Positions 31,447 to 40,049 of a stretch of DNA of 42,124 bases are shown in pieces. The notes beneath the pieces were generated by a model, which worked only from the letters and a program-made list of their open reading frames with translations, did not search any database and was not told the DNA's origin. The stretch's first letter is position 1. The number at the start of each line of letters is the position of its first letter. A program made the translations under genes and the position numbers. This DNA comes from Oscillospiraceae bacterium. Its GTDB lineage: Bacteria > Bacillota > Clostridia > Oscillospirales > Acutalibacteraceae. The DNA lies in NCBI GenBank assembly GCA_022763825.1, contig JALEQX010000040.1, positions 1 through 42,124 on the forward strand. Direction: 5' to 3'.

Positions 31447-34131
31447 ATGCAGCGTTATTTTGAAGACATTTCGACCGTTTTCAGAGAAACGGATTCCGCC
31501 GAATTCGGACTTGACGAAGCGACGGCGGAGAAAAGACTGGAATCAAACGGAAAAAACAAGCTTAAAGAGGCAAAGAAAAAATCGCTTATAAGCCGTTTTT
31601 TCTCACAGATTGCCGACCCCATGATAATAATACTGATTGTCGCCGCCGTAATATCCGCGGTCACGACGGTATATGAGGGAATATCGTCAGGCACCTCGGC
31701 GTTTCCGACGGATACGGTAATAATTCTGATCGTTGTTCTCATAAACGCAATACTCGGCGTTTTTCAGGAGAGCAAAGCCGAAAAAGCGATAGAAGCTTTG
31801 CAGGAGATGAGCGCGGCGACGTCAAAGGTTATACGTTCGGGCAAAATAACCGTAGTTAAAAGCGAGGATATCGTCGTCGGCGATATCGTCGTTCTCGAAG
31901 CAGGCGACGCGGTTCCCGCAGACTGCCGTATAATAGAGAGCGTCAGCCTTAAAATCGAGGAGGCCGCGCTGACGGGTGAAAGCGTTCCCGTCGACAAAAT
32001 AACGTCGGCTCTCAGAATTCCCGAAAGCGGAGACGTCGGACTCGGCGACAGAAAAAACATGGCTTACATGGGCAGCACCGTTGTATACGGCAGAGGCAAA
32101 GCGATTGTAACCGCGACGGGTATGGACACGGAAATGGGCAAAATCGCGGACGCGATAGCTTCTGTTTCCGAGGAGCAGACCCCGCTTCAGAAAAAGCTGT
32201 CACAGCTGTCAAAAATCCTTACATATCTCGTACTCGGAATCTGCGTTTTTATTTTCGCATTCTCGCTTCTTATGCAAAGAGACGTGCTTATGTCCGGCGA
32301 CGGCGCAATTATATTTAAAAGCGTTATAAACGTATTTATGGTTGCGGTAAGTCTTGCCGTTGCCGCCGTTCCGGAGGGACTTGCGGCAGTCGTAACGATA
32401 GTTCTTTCGATAGGCGTTACGAATATGTCGAAGAAAAATGCGGTTATAAGAAAACTGACGGCAGTTGAAACTCTCGGCTGTGCGCAGATAATCTGTTCGG
32501 ATAAAACGGGTACTCTCACTCAGAATAAAATGACGGTCGTCGACTTTTCCGCAAATGAAAAAATCCTTGCAAAGGCTATGTCTCTCTGCACCGACGCCGA
32601 GGAAAACGACGACGGAACGGTAACGGGAGAGCCGACGGAGGCGGCACTGGTCGCATGGGCTTCAAAGCTTGGAATGAAAAAAGAGACTTTATGCGCCGCC
32701 GAGCCGAGAGTCGGAGAGGCTCCGTTTGACTCCGTCAGAAAAATGATGTCCACCGTTCATAAAACGGAGACGGGATATATTCAGTACACAAAGGGCGCGC
32801 CCGATGTTCTTATAAAGAAATGCAGTTACGCTCTTATCGACGGAAAAGAAACAGAAATAACCGACGAAATTATTTCGGATATTTCAAAGGAAAACAAGAG
32901 AATGGCGGACGGCGCTCTGCGCGTCCTTGCCGGAGCGTACAGAAGGTATACTGATGTTCCGTCCGATTTTTCCGCCGATAAGCTTGAAAACGAGCTTGTA
33001 TTCATAGGTCTGTGCGGAATGATAGACCCTGTCCGTCCCGAGGTCAAGTCTGCCGTTGAGGAATGCCGGGAGGCGGGAATTACAGTCGTAATGATTACGG
33101 GTGACCATAGAGACACTGCGGCGGCAATCGCCGGGGAGCTGGGGATAATTAAGGACGATTCCCAGGTTATGACCGGAGATATGCTTTCCGCAATGAGCGA
33201 CGAAGAGTTTTCGAAAAAAGTCGAAAGCACATTCGTATATGCCCGCGTTCAGCCCGAGCATAAAACGCGTATCGTCAACGCGTGGAAGGCAAAGGGCAAA
33301 ATCACCGCAATGACCGGAGACGGAGTGAACGACGCCCCGTCGATCAAGAGCGCAGACATCGGTATCGGCATGGGCATTACGGGTACCGACGTTACAAAAA
33401 ACGTTGCGGATATGGTTCTCGCCGACGATAATTTCGCCACGATAGTGAGCGCGGTCGGAGAGGGCAGACGAATTTACGATAATATCCGAAAGGCGATACA
33501 GTTCCTGCTTGGCTCGAATCTTGCCGAGGTTCTTGCAATATTCACCGCGACTATACTCGGATTTACAATACTGAAGGCTCCGCATCTTCTTTTTATAAAT
33601 CTCGTAACGGACTGCTTCCCCGCGCTTGCTCTCGGACTTGAAAAGGCGGAAAGCAATATAATGAAACGCAAACCGCGCAATCCGTCGGATTCGATTTTCT
33701 CGGGCGGACTCGGTATGGACGTTGCGTATCAGGGCGTTCTCGTAACACTGATTACTCTTTCCGCCTTCTTTATCGGAGAACGGTTTGAAACGGGTCACTG
33801 GGCGTTTATGAACATTGCCGACTGTGAGCAGGGCATGACGATGGCATTCTTAACCATGTCGATGTGCGAAATATTCCACTCGTTCAATATGCGCTCACAG
33901 AGAGGCTCGGTGTTTGTGATGAGCATTAAGGGCAGTCATAATATTCCGCTGTTTTTGGCAATGATTGCGTCGCTCGTGCTTACGACTTCCGTTATCGAAA
34001 TTCCGTTCCTCGCATCCGCATTCGGATTTACTCCCATAGGACTTGCGGAATATGCGGTATCGCTCGCTCTTGCGTTTTCAATAATTCCGATAGTCGAAAT
34101 AATTAAAAAAATACAGCGTTCCCGCGCATAA
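31447..34131 (+). CDS. P2A-type cation ATPase (Ca2+/Mn2+), riboswitch-controlled copy
   Basis: 894 aa, full length for PacL/YoaB-like pumps. Starts at the ATG 31447 after CGGAGG. Cytoplasmic N-terminus with GKNKLKEAKKKS, first helix pair from about 55, actuator loop LTGES, M4 AVAAVPEGLAAVVT, phosphorylation motif DKTGTLTQNKMT (Asp about 352), KGAPDVLIKKC in the nucleotide domain, hinge TGDGVNDAPSIKSADIGIGMG, M5 SNLAEVLAIF and M6 INLVTDCFPALALGLEKAE. The metal-site residues of SERCA-type pumps (Glu in M4, N..E in M5, N..TD in M6) are present. M4 reads PEGLA where most relatives have PEGLP. The riboswitch suggests export of excess Mn2+; Ca2+ is possible too. Confidence 0.93.
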   Translation: MQRYFEDISTVFRETDSAEFGLDEATAEKRLESNGKNKLKEAKKKSLISRFFSQIADPMIIILIVAAVISAVTTVYEGISSGTSAFPTDTVIILIVVLINAILGVFQESKAEKAIEALQEMSAATSKVIRSGKITVVKSEDIVVGDIVVLEAGDAVPADCRIIESVSLKIEEAALTGESVPVDKITSALRIPESGDVGLGDRKNMAYMGSTVVYGRGKAIVTATGMDTEMGKIADAIASVSEEQTPLQKKLSQLSKILTYLVLGICVFIFAFSLLMQRDVLMSGDGAIIFKSVINVFMVAVSLAVAAVPEGLAAVVTIVLSIGVTNMSKKNAVIRKLTAVETLGCAQIICSDKTGTLTQNKMTVVDFSANEKILAKAMSLCTDAEENDDGTVTGEPTEAALVAWASKLGMKKETLCAAEPRVGEAPFDSVRKMMSTVHKTETGYIQYTKGAPDVLIKKCSYALIDGKETEITDEIISDISKENKRMADGALRVLAGAYRRYTDVPSDFSADKLENELVFIGLCGMIDPVRPEVKSAVEECREAGITVVMITGDHRDTAAAIAGELGIIKDDSQVMTGDMLSAMSDEEFSKKVESTFVYARVQPEHKTRIVNAWKAKGKITAMTGDGVNDAPSIKSADIGIGMGITGTDVTKNVADMVLADDNFATIVSAVGEGRRIYDNIRKAIQFLLGSNLAEVLAIFTATILGFTILKAPHLLFINLVTDCFPALALGLEKAESNIMKRKPRNPSDSIFSGGLGMDVAYQGVLVTLITLSAFFIGERFETGHWAFMNIADCEQGMTMAFLTMSMCEIFHSFNMRSQRGSVFVMSIKGSHNIPLFLAMIASLVLTTSVIEIPFLASAFGFTPIGLAEYAVSLALAFSIIPIVEIIKKIQRSRA

Positions 34132-34200
34132 AAGAAAATAACCCTTTAATTGTTTAAACGCAGTTAATTTTGTGCCCGGCGCTGGGGCGAAATATTCGTA

Positions 34201-34247
34201 TACAAGACCTTTGACAGGGGTTCCTCTCTGTCTGAGGTCTTTTTTTT
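34201..34247 (+). promoter_or_regulatory. Remnant yybP-ykoY 3' strand with terminator before ATPase copy 2
   Basis: ACAAGACCTTTGACAG matches the conserved 3' aptamer strand of the upstream riboswitch, and AAGACCTTTGACAG (34204-34217) pairs with CTGTCTGAGGTCTT (34228-34241) before a T8 run, the same expression platform. The 5' aptamer pieces (GGGGAGTAG, CGTCAAC) are not found in the 70 nt between the previous gene and this hairpin. As it stands this would be a constitutive terminator or attenuator. Confidence 0.6.
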
Positions 34248-34314
34248 CGCCCGGCGAAACTCTGTACATCACATCAAATGATGTCTCTTATATGACAGAA
34301 AGAACTGAACTGCA

Positions 34315-37047
34315 ATGAAGTTCTGCCTCGAAGAAACCGAGAAGGTTTTTTCCGAAGTTCAAAGCTCTCCCAAGGGACTTACGTCAAATGAAGCCCAATG
34401 ACGACTTGAGCGCGACGGAAAAAACAAGCTCAAAGAAGCTGAAAAGGAAAGCCTTTTCAAAAAATTCATCTCTTCTCTTGCCGACCCGATGATAATTATG
34501 CTCATCGTTGCCGCCGTCATACAGGCGGTCGTAACCGTCGTTGAATCTGCGGGCGGACAGGCTAAATTATCCGACTTTGCGGACGTTATAGTTATTCTCG
34601 TTGTCGTTATCATTAACACTATAATGAGTCTTGTTCAGGAGAGCAAGGCGGAGGCGGCGATGGACGCACTCATGCAGATGACCGCCGCGACGAGTAAAGT
34701 TTTAAGAGACGGCGAAATCGTAACCGTCAAGAGCGAGGATCTTGTAAGGGGAGACGTCATCGTTCTCGAAGCGGGCGACGCCGTTCCCGCGGACTGCCGA
34801 ATTATCGAGTCGTACAGCATGAAGGTTGAAGAAGCGGCTCTGACCGGTGAGAGCGTTCCCGTTACGAAGATGATCGACGTTCTTAAATTAAAGAATTCTA
34901 ATTCGGACGTTGCGCTCGGCGACAGAAAGAATATGCTCTATTCGGGCTCGACCGTAGTTTACGGACGCGGACGCGCAGTTGTCGTCGGAGTCGGAATGGA
35001 CACCGAGATGGGCAAGATTGCCGACGCGTTAAACGACGCGCAGAAGGAGCAGACTCCCTTACAGAAGAAGATGGGCGAGCTGTCACACTTCCTTACAAAG
35101 CTCGTTATCGCAATATCCGTTATCGTATTCGTTGTAGGCGTTGTCGAGTCGCTCGTAATCAACAGAGCGAACTTCTCATGGGAGCTTTTAGGCGAAACGT
35201 CGCTTAATACGTTCATATCCGCTATCGCGCTCGCAGTTGCGGCTATCCCCGAGGGACTTCCCGCAGTCGTAACAATCATTCTTTCAATCGGCGTTACCGC
35301 GATGAGCAAACGTCAGGCGCTTATCAGAAAGCTTACCGCCGTTGAAACTCTCGGCTGTACGCAGATAATATGCTCGGATAAAACGGGTACCCTTACCCAG
35401 AACAAGATGACCGTCACCGACCATTACGGCGAGGACGAGAAGCTTATAGCAACAGCCATGGCTCTGTGCTGCGACGCGGAGATTGACGAGAACGGCAAGG
35501 TCACGGGCGAACCCACCGAGGCGGCTCTCGTAGGCTACGCTTATTCGCTCGGCATGAGCAAGAACGACCTTGTAAAATCGAATCCCCGAATCGGCGAGGC
35601 TCCGTTTGACTCGGGCAGAAAGATGATGTCGACCGTTCACAATACTGCCGACGGAATCGTTCAGTATACAAAGGGCGCGCCCGACGAAATACTTAAAAAA
35701 TGTTCATACGCCCTGATCGGCGGAAAGACGGTTCCGATGACCAACGCGGTAAAAGCCGACATTCTCGCCGATAACAAGAGAATGGCGGACAAGGCTTTGA
35801 GAGTTCTTGCCGTCGGACTTAAAAAATACGACTCCGCTCCCGCGGATTTCGACCCCGAAACGCTTGAAAACGACCTTGTATTTGTAGGTCTTACGGGCAT
35901 GATAGACCCCGTCCGTCCCGAGGTTAAGGCGGCTATCGACGAGTGCCGCGGCGCGGGAATCACACCGATAATGATAACCGGCGACCATAAGGACACCGCA
36001 GTTGCTATCGGTAAGGAATTAGGAATAATCACCGACGCTTCGCAGGCTATTATGGGCGCGGAGCTTGATAAATTCACGGACGAACAGCTCGTTGAAGAGG
36101 TTACGAAATACTCCGTATACGCGCGTGTTCAGCCCGAGCATAAGACGCGTATCGTAAACGCATGGAAAGCAAGAGGCATGGTAACCGCCATGACCGGCGA
36201 CGGCGTTAACGACGCTCCGTCAATTAAATCCGCCGATATCGGTATCGGCATGGGCATCACGGGAACCGACGTTACAAAGGGCGTTGCGGACATGGTTCTC
36301 GCCGACGATAACTTTGCTACTATCGTAAACGCGGTCGAAGAGGGCAGAAAGATTTACGACAACGTATGCAAGGTTCTCCAGTTCCAGCTCTCAACGAATT
36401 TGAGCGAGGTTATTATAATGTTCGTAGCCTCGATTCTCCACTTCACGATTCTATCTCCCGTTCACCTTCTCTGGATCAACATGGTTACGGACTCTCTTCC
36501 CGGTCTTGCACTCGGTATGGAAAAAGCCGAGGGCGACATAATGAGACGTAAGCCCAGAGCGACGACCGACGGTATATTCTCCGGCGGAGCGGGCATCGAT
36601 ATGGTATGGCAGGGTATTTATCTTGCGGCAGTCGAAATCGCCGCCTATGTTATCGGATACTGGCTCGAACCCGCAGGCGGTACGGCTCATTCCCTTGCAG
36701 GCTTTTTCTCGGGCGAGCTGTGCGTAAACGCTATGGCAATGGCGTTCCTGACCGTCAACTTCTCTGAGATGTTCTGCGCTATAAACATGCGTTCGAGACT
36801 CGGCTCCATCTTCTCAGCCGACATGATGAAGAAGATGAACTGGTGGCTCGTCGGCGCGTTCTTCGCAACGAGTGCGATGACTCTCGCAGCTATCTACATC
36901 CCCGGTCTTTCCGATGTATTCGGAATCGCTCCCGGAACGTTCAGCACGACGGAGCTTCTCATCTCGTTCGGTTTGGCTGTTTCAACCATCCCCGTATTCG
37001 AGATAGGCAAGGCAATCAGACGCGCGCTTAATAAGAAAAAGGCGTAA
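34315..37047 (+). pseudogene. P2A-type cation ATPase copy 2 with in-frame TGA near the 5' end
   Basis: From the ATG at 34315 the frame reads 28 sensible residues homologous to copy 1 (MKFCLEETEKVFSEVQ), hits TGA at 34399-34401, then continues in the same frame with RLERDGKNKLKEAEKE and the full pump to 37047. The downstream open frame from 34489 is 852 aa with intact LTGES, PEGLPAVVT, DKTGTLTQNKMT, TGDGVNDAPSIKSADIGIGMG and M5/M6 site residues. Re-initiation at 34489 would start inside the first membrane helix (MIIMLIVAAV) and drop the 58-residue cytoplasmic head. TGA is a normal stop in this window. Either a very recent nonsense mutation, a sequencing error, or a pump working from an internal start. 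Paralog of the preceding gene, probably by tandem duplication. Confidence 0.75.
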
Positions 37048-37067
37048 TTATAATTATCAATAAAAAT

Positions 37068-37140
37068 CCCCGCTGAATGAACGGCGGGGAAGTGAATACT
37101 GAGCTGTAAAATGATTTTTACAGCTCAGTTAATTTTATAT
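37068..37140 (+). terminator. Hairpins after ATPase copy 2
   Basis: A short CCCCGC/GCGGGG stem (37068-37073, 37084-37089) without a T run, then a strong stem ACTGAGCTGTAAAA (37098-37111) against TTTTACAGCTCAGT, followed by TAATTTTATATT. The second is the better terminator. Confidence 0.6.
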
Positions 37141-37150
37141 TACTAATATA

Positions 37151-37185
37151 AAAACTGCGCGGACGTAAGCAGTCTGCGCAGTTTT
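37151..37185 (-). terminator. Terminator of the 48-codon gene
   Basis: AAAACTGCGC (37151-37160) pairs with GCGCAGTTTT (37176-37185). On the minus strand it starts 7 nt after the stop of the small gene and ends in U4. Confidence 0.75.
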
Positions 37186-37191
37186 GTTATG

Positions 37192-37338
37192 TCAGAAATA
37201 TTTTTTTAAATTCTCGATAATATTGACAAACACCGCAAGGAATCTGAACATAATCGACGATATTATACCGCCCGAACGCGCCGTCGAATTATTATTGCCG
37301 TATGAAAAGATGAAATCTTGATTTATGGTATCCGCCAT
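37192..37338 (-). CDS. Small protein, 48 aa, unknown
   Basis: Complete tiny transcription unit: near-consensus promoter at 37376-37404, GGGTTGAG as a weak ribosome site, ATG at 37338, 48 codons, TGA at 37192 and a terminator directly behind. The product begins MADTINQDFIFSYGNNNST, has a Gly-Gly (TARSGGIISS) in the middle and an amphipathic, hydrophobic C-terminal half (IMFRFLAVFVNIIENLKKYF). The GG followed by a hydrophobic, basic-ended segment resembles a leader plus short peptide, but I recognise no family. Too short for most gene callers. No transporter or modification enzyme is adjacent. Confidence 0.55.
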   Translation of the reverse strand: MADTINQDFIFSYGNNNSTARSGGIISSIMFRFLAVFVNIIENLKKYF

Positions 37339-37375
37339 TTTTTTCTCAACCCTTGCAAAAATATATTACAGTACA

Positions 37376-37404
37376 ATAATAACGTATTTATATCTGCTTG
37401 TCAA
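37376..37404 (-). promoter_or_regulatory. Near-consensus promoter for the 48-codon gene
   Basis: Minus strand TTGACA (37404-37399), 17-nt spacer, TATTAT (37381-37376), then a leader of about 30 nt. Confidence 0.75.
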
Positions 37405-37480
37405 TATTTGTAAAGTTAGTTAAGAGACACAAACAAGGCTGACTGTCTGATATTTATAAATGTTTACATATTGTTAATAT

Positions 37481-38782
37481 TTAAACATCGAGAGCGGTCA
37501 TGTGTTCGTATGTCTCACGTTTAATGATAACCTTTGCCTTGCCGTCCTTTACGCTGACGACCTCGGGACGGGTGACCCTGTTATAATTCGAAGCCATCGA
37601 ATAGTTGTACGCGCCCGTGACGAGTACGGCTATGATGTCCCCGCGTTTGGGCGAGGGAAGCAGAACGTTCTCCTGTATAAGGTCTCCGCTTTCACAGCAT
37701 CTGCCGGCGACGGTGCATTTAAAATCAGGCGTTTCGTTCATTTTGTTAGCGCAGTAAACGGTATATTCTGACTGATAAAGCGCGTATCTCGGATTGTCGG
37801 TCATACCGCCGTCGATCGAGACGTAGCTTTTATATCCCGTTATCGTCTTAACGCTTCCGGCGGTATACAATGTCAACGCGGCGTCGGCGACAATACTTCT
37901 GCCCGGCTCCATTAAAACCGCAGGCATTTTGAGATTGAGAGATGAACACTTCGACTTTACATGTTCGCTTATCTCGCCGATATTTTTATCGTAATCTATT
38001 TCGGGATCTGATTGGACGTATCTTACGCCGAAGCCGCCGCCGAGGTTGAGAACGGAAGCCTCAAAGCCCTTGTGCTCCCTCATTTTTGCGATAAAATCAA
38101 GCATGATATCCGCCGCGTCGCAGAATGGGTCAATGTCGAAAACCTGAGAGCCGATATGGCAGTGATAGCCCTTTAAATCAATATTTTCAAGCTCCAATGC
38201 GTAATCGGTCAGAGCCTCGATCTGTCCGGTTTCGACAGCCGTTCCGAATTTTGAGTCAACCTTGCCCGTCGAAATTTTTGCGTGGGTGTGCGGGTCGATT
38301 CCGGGCGTGGCTCTTAAAATAATCTTCTGAACGATTCCCTTTTTATGTGCAATAGCCTGAATCGCGTCAAGCTCCTCGCGGTTGTCGACTACGAAATAAC
38401 CGATACGATTGTCAATTGCGTATGCTATTTCGGCGTCGGTTTTGTTGTTGCCGTGAAAAAACACTCTGTCAGTCGGGAACCCCGCGCTGACCGCGGTATA
38501 AAGCTCTCCGCCGGAAACCACATCCGCGCCGACTCCCTCGTCGGCTGCGATTCTGTACATCTCCTTACAGCAGAAAGCCTTGCCCGCATAAAGCGCAAGT
38601 GAGTTTTCTCCGAAGTGACGAGCCATTGACTCCTTATAAATACGGCAGTTTTCTCTTAATTTATTTTCATCAAATACGATCAGCGGAGTGCCGTGCTCCT
38701 TTGCAAGAACTACGGTATCGACTCCCGCTATCGTAAGATGTCCCTTTTCGTTCACTCCCAAATTATCGTGAAGCATTTTCAT
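37481..38782 (-). CDS. lysA: Diaminopimelate decarboxylase
   Basis: 433 aa, a normal length for this PLP fold III enzyme, which makes L-lysine from meso-DAP. PLP lysine in LYAGKAFCCKEMY, then HCHIGSQVFD, NLGGGFGVRY, EPGRSIVADA, and the CCESGD motif with the dimer-interface cysteine near the C-terminus. Start ATG at 38782 with GGGGGGAGAG upstream. It follows dapA by 20 nt on the same strand, so both are under the lysine riboswitch at 39822-39993. Confidence 0.97.
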   Translation of the reverse strand: MKMLHDNLGVNEKGHLTIAGVDTVVLAKEHGTPLIVFDENKLRENCRIYKESMARHFGENSLALYAGKAFCCKEMYRIAADEGVGADVVSGGELYTAVSAGFPTDRVFFHGNNKTDAEIAYAIDNRIGYFVVDNREELDAIQAIAHKKGIVQKIILRATPGIDPHTHAKISTGKVDSKFGTAVETGQIEALTDYALELENIDLKGYHCHIGSQVFDIDPFCDAADIMLDFIAKMREHKGFEASVLNLGGGFGVRYVQSDPEIDYDKNIGEISEHVKSKCSSLNLKMPAVLMEPGRSIVADAALTLYTAGSVKTITGYKSYVSIDGGMTDNPRYALYQSEYTVYCANKMNETPDFKCTVAGRCCESGDLIQENVLLPSPKRGDIIAVLVTGAYNYSMASNYNRVTRPEVVSVKDGKAKVIIKRETYEHMTALDV

Positions 38783-38802
38783 TGTTCTCTCCCCCCTTGA
38801 TT

Positions 38803-39705
38803 TCAGACGTTTATACCCTGCTCTCTCATCAGAGCATAAAGCTTTTCGGCGTGAGAGGATTCCATCTCGGTAAGAGGAAGTCTTAAAATATTGTCGCAGA
38901 AGCCCATTGCCGACATTGCCGCCTTAACGGGAATTGGGTTGACCTCGCAGAAAAGAGCGTCGATAAGGTCGTGATATTTATACTGCATGTTTCTCGCGGT
39001 TTCTATATCTCCGTCGAGGAATGAGTGACACAGCTTCGACGTTTCGCCGGGGAGAAGATTCGACAGAACGGAAATGCATCCGACTCCGCCTAAAGCCATG
39101 AGCGGAACTATCTGGTCGTCGTTGCCCGAATACAAATCGAGTCTGCCGTGAACTCTCGCCATAGTCTCGACGATTTTCGACATGTTTCCGTTCGCCTCTT
39201 TAATTCCGACGATGTTTTCATGCTCCGCAAGAGCCTCGTACGTTGCAGGTTCAATGTTTACGCCCGTGCGCGAGGGTACGTTGTACAAAATTACGGGAAC
39301 AGTGCTTCTGTCAGCAATCGCGTTGTACATTTTGATAAGTCCGTTCTGCGTGGCTTTGTTGTAGTAAGGCGTGACGGATAAAACCGCGTCCGCGCCCGCA
39401 CTGCAAGCGCAGTCGACGAGGTCGAGCGCGTAGGACAAATCGTTGCTTCCCGTACCCGCGATAATCGGTACTCTGCCCGCCGCCGTTTTAACGGCGAAAC
39501 GAATCGCGTCGCGGTGTTCGTCGTCGGTCATTGTCGACGCTTCGCCCGAGGTTCCGCAGATAACGAGAGCGTCGATTCCGCTTTCTATCTGCCAATTTAT
39601 GAGCCTTTCGAACTGTGGATAATTAATGCCGTCCTCGGTGAACGGTGTGATAAGCGCGGTCGCCGCGCCTGTGAATACTCTCTTTTTTTTAAAATTTTCT
39701 GACAT
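38803..39705 (-). CDS. dapA: 4-Hydroxy-tetrahydrodipicolinate synthase
   Basis: 300 aa, full length. Condenses pyruvate with aspartate semialdehyde as first committed step of DAP/lysine synthesis, with the product branch also feeding dipicolinate through DpaAB. Motifs: GTSGEASTMTDDEH near residue 50, TPYYNKATQNG (catalytic Tyr), YNVPSRTGVN and the Schiff-base Lys in VGIKEANGNM. The start at 39705 has TAAGGAG 9 nt upstream. First gene after the lysine riboswitch; lysA follows. Nothing irregular. Confidence 0.97.
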   Translation of the reverse strand: MSENFKKKRVFTGAATALITPFTEDGINYPQFERLINWQIESGIDALVICGTSGEASTMTDDEHRDAIRFAVKTAAGRVPIIAGTGSNDLSYALDLVDCACSAGADAVLSVTPYYNKATQNGLIKMYNAIADRSTVPVILYNVPSRTGVNIEPATYEALAEHENIVGIKEANGNMSKIVETMARVHGRLDLYSGNDDQIVPLMALGGVGCISVLSNLLPGETSKLCHSFLDGDIETARNMQYKYHDLIDALFCEVNPIPVKAAMSAMGFCDNILRLPLTEMESSHAEKLYALMREQGINV

Positions 39706-39760
39706 TACGCATAACTCCTTAACTTTAATAAATTATGTGATTTGGCATTTACGGCAGACA

Positions 39761-39790
39761 AAAAAGGCGAACCGTAAATGCGGTTCGCCG
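39761..39790 (-). terminator. Expression-platform terminator of the lysine riboswitch
   Basis: GGCGAACCG/CGGTTCGCC (39766-39774, 39781-39789) with loop TAAATG; U6 tail on the minus strand. Lies between aptamer and dapA. Confidence 0.85.
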
Positions 39791-39821
39791 AATACCCGAT
39801 AAAAAAGATGTAAAACGGTAT

Positions 39822-39993
39822 CAGATAGCTCTCCGCAGTTTAAGCGACAGTCGGACAAATCTTATTTTGCCAAACCGGCAGACTCCGTGCCGTGAAGTCC
39901 CCTCGGCGTCCGCGCCTTTCGTATCGGACATCGACCCGGCCGGTCTTACAGCTTCCGATATTACTAATCGCTAAACGCGCCTCTATCATCTTT
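39822..39993 (-). promoter_or_regulatory. Lysine riboswitch (L box) for dapA-lysA
   Basis: On the minus strand the aptamer starts GATGATAGAGGCGC, contains AGTAAT, GGCGCGGACGCCGAGG, GCCGGTTTGG and ends AACTGCGGAGAGCTATCTGA; the first and last GATAG/CTATC elements form the closing helix. These are the conserved L-box blocks. With the terminator at 39761-39790 it is an OFF switch: bound lysine releases the terminator and stops dapA-lysA transcription. Confidence 0.93.
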
Positions 39994-40022
39994 ACATTAA
40001 CATATAAAATACACGTTGTCAA
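39994..40022 (-). promoter_or_regulatory. Promoter of the lysine riboswitch unit
   Basis: Minus strand TTGACA (40022-40017), 17-nt spacer, TAATGT (39999-39994). Start of transcription would fall at the first bases of the aptamer helix. Confidence 0.6.
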
Positions 40023-40049
40023 TAGAAAAAATGAACTTATGTATATTTT

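Noticed and set aside
32884-33798. 304-aa minus-strand frame inside ATPase copy 1
   Set aside because: Antisense shadow of a clearly conserved P-type ATPase; no start signals and the composition follows the codon structure of the sense gene.
34131-34260. Full second yybP-ykoY riboswitch
   Set aside because: Only the 3' strand and terminator are recognisable; the GGGGAGTAG and CGTCAAC elements are absent.
34292-34318. Eight-codon frame overlapping the ATPase copy 2 start (ATGA overlap)
   Set aside because: No ribosome site and no conservation evidence; such short frames occur by chance.
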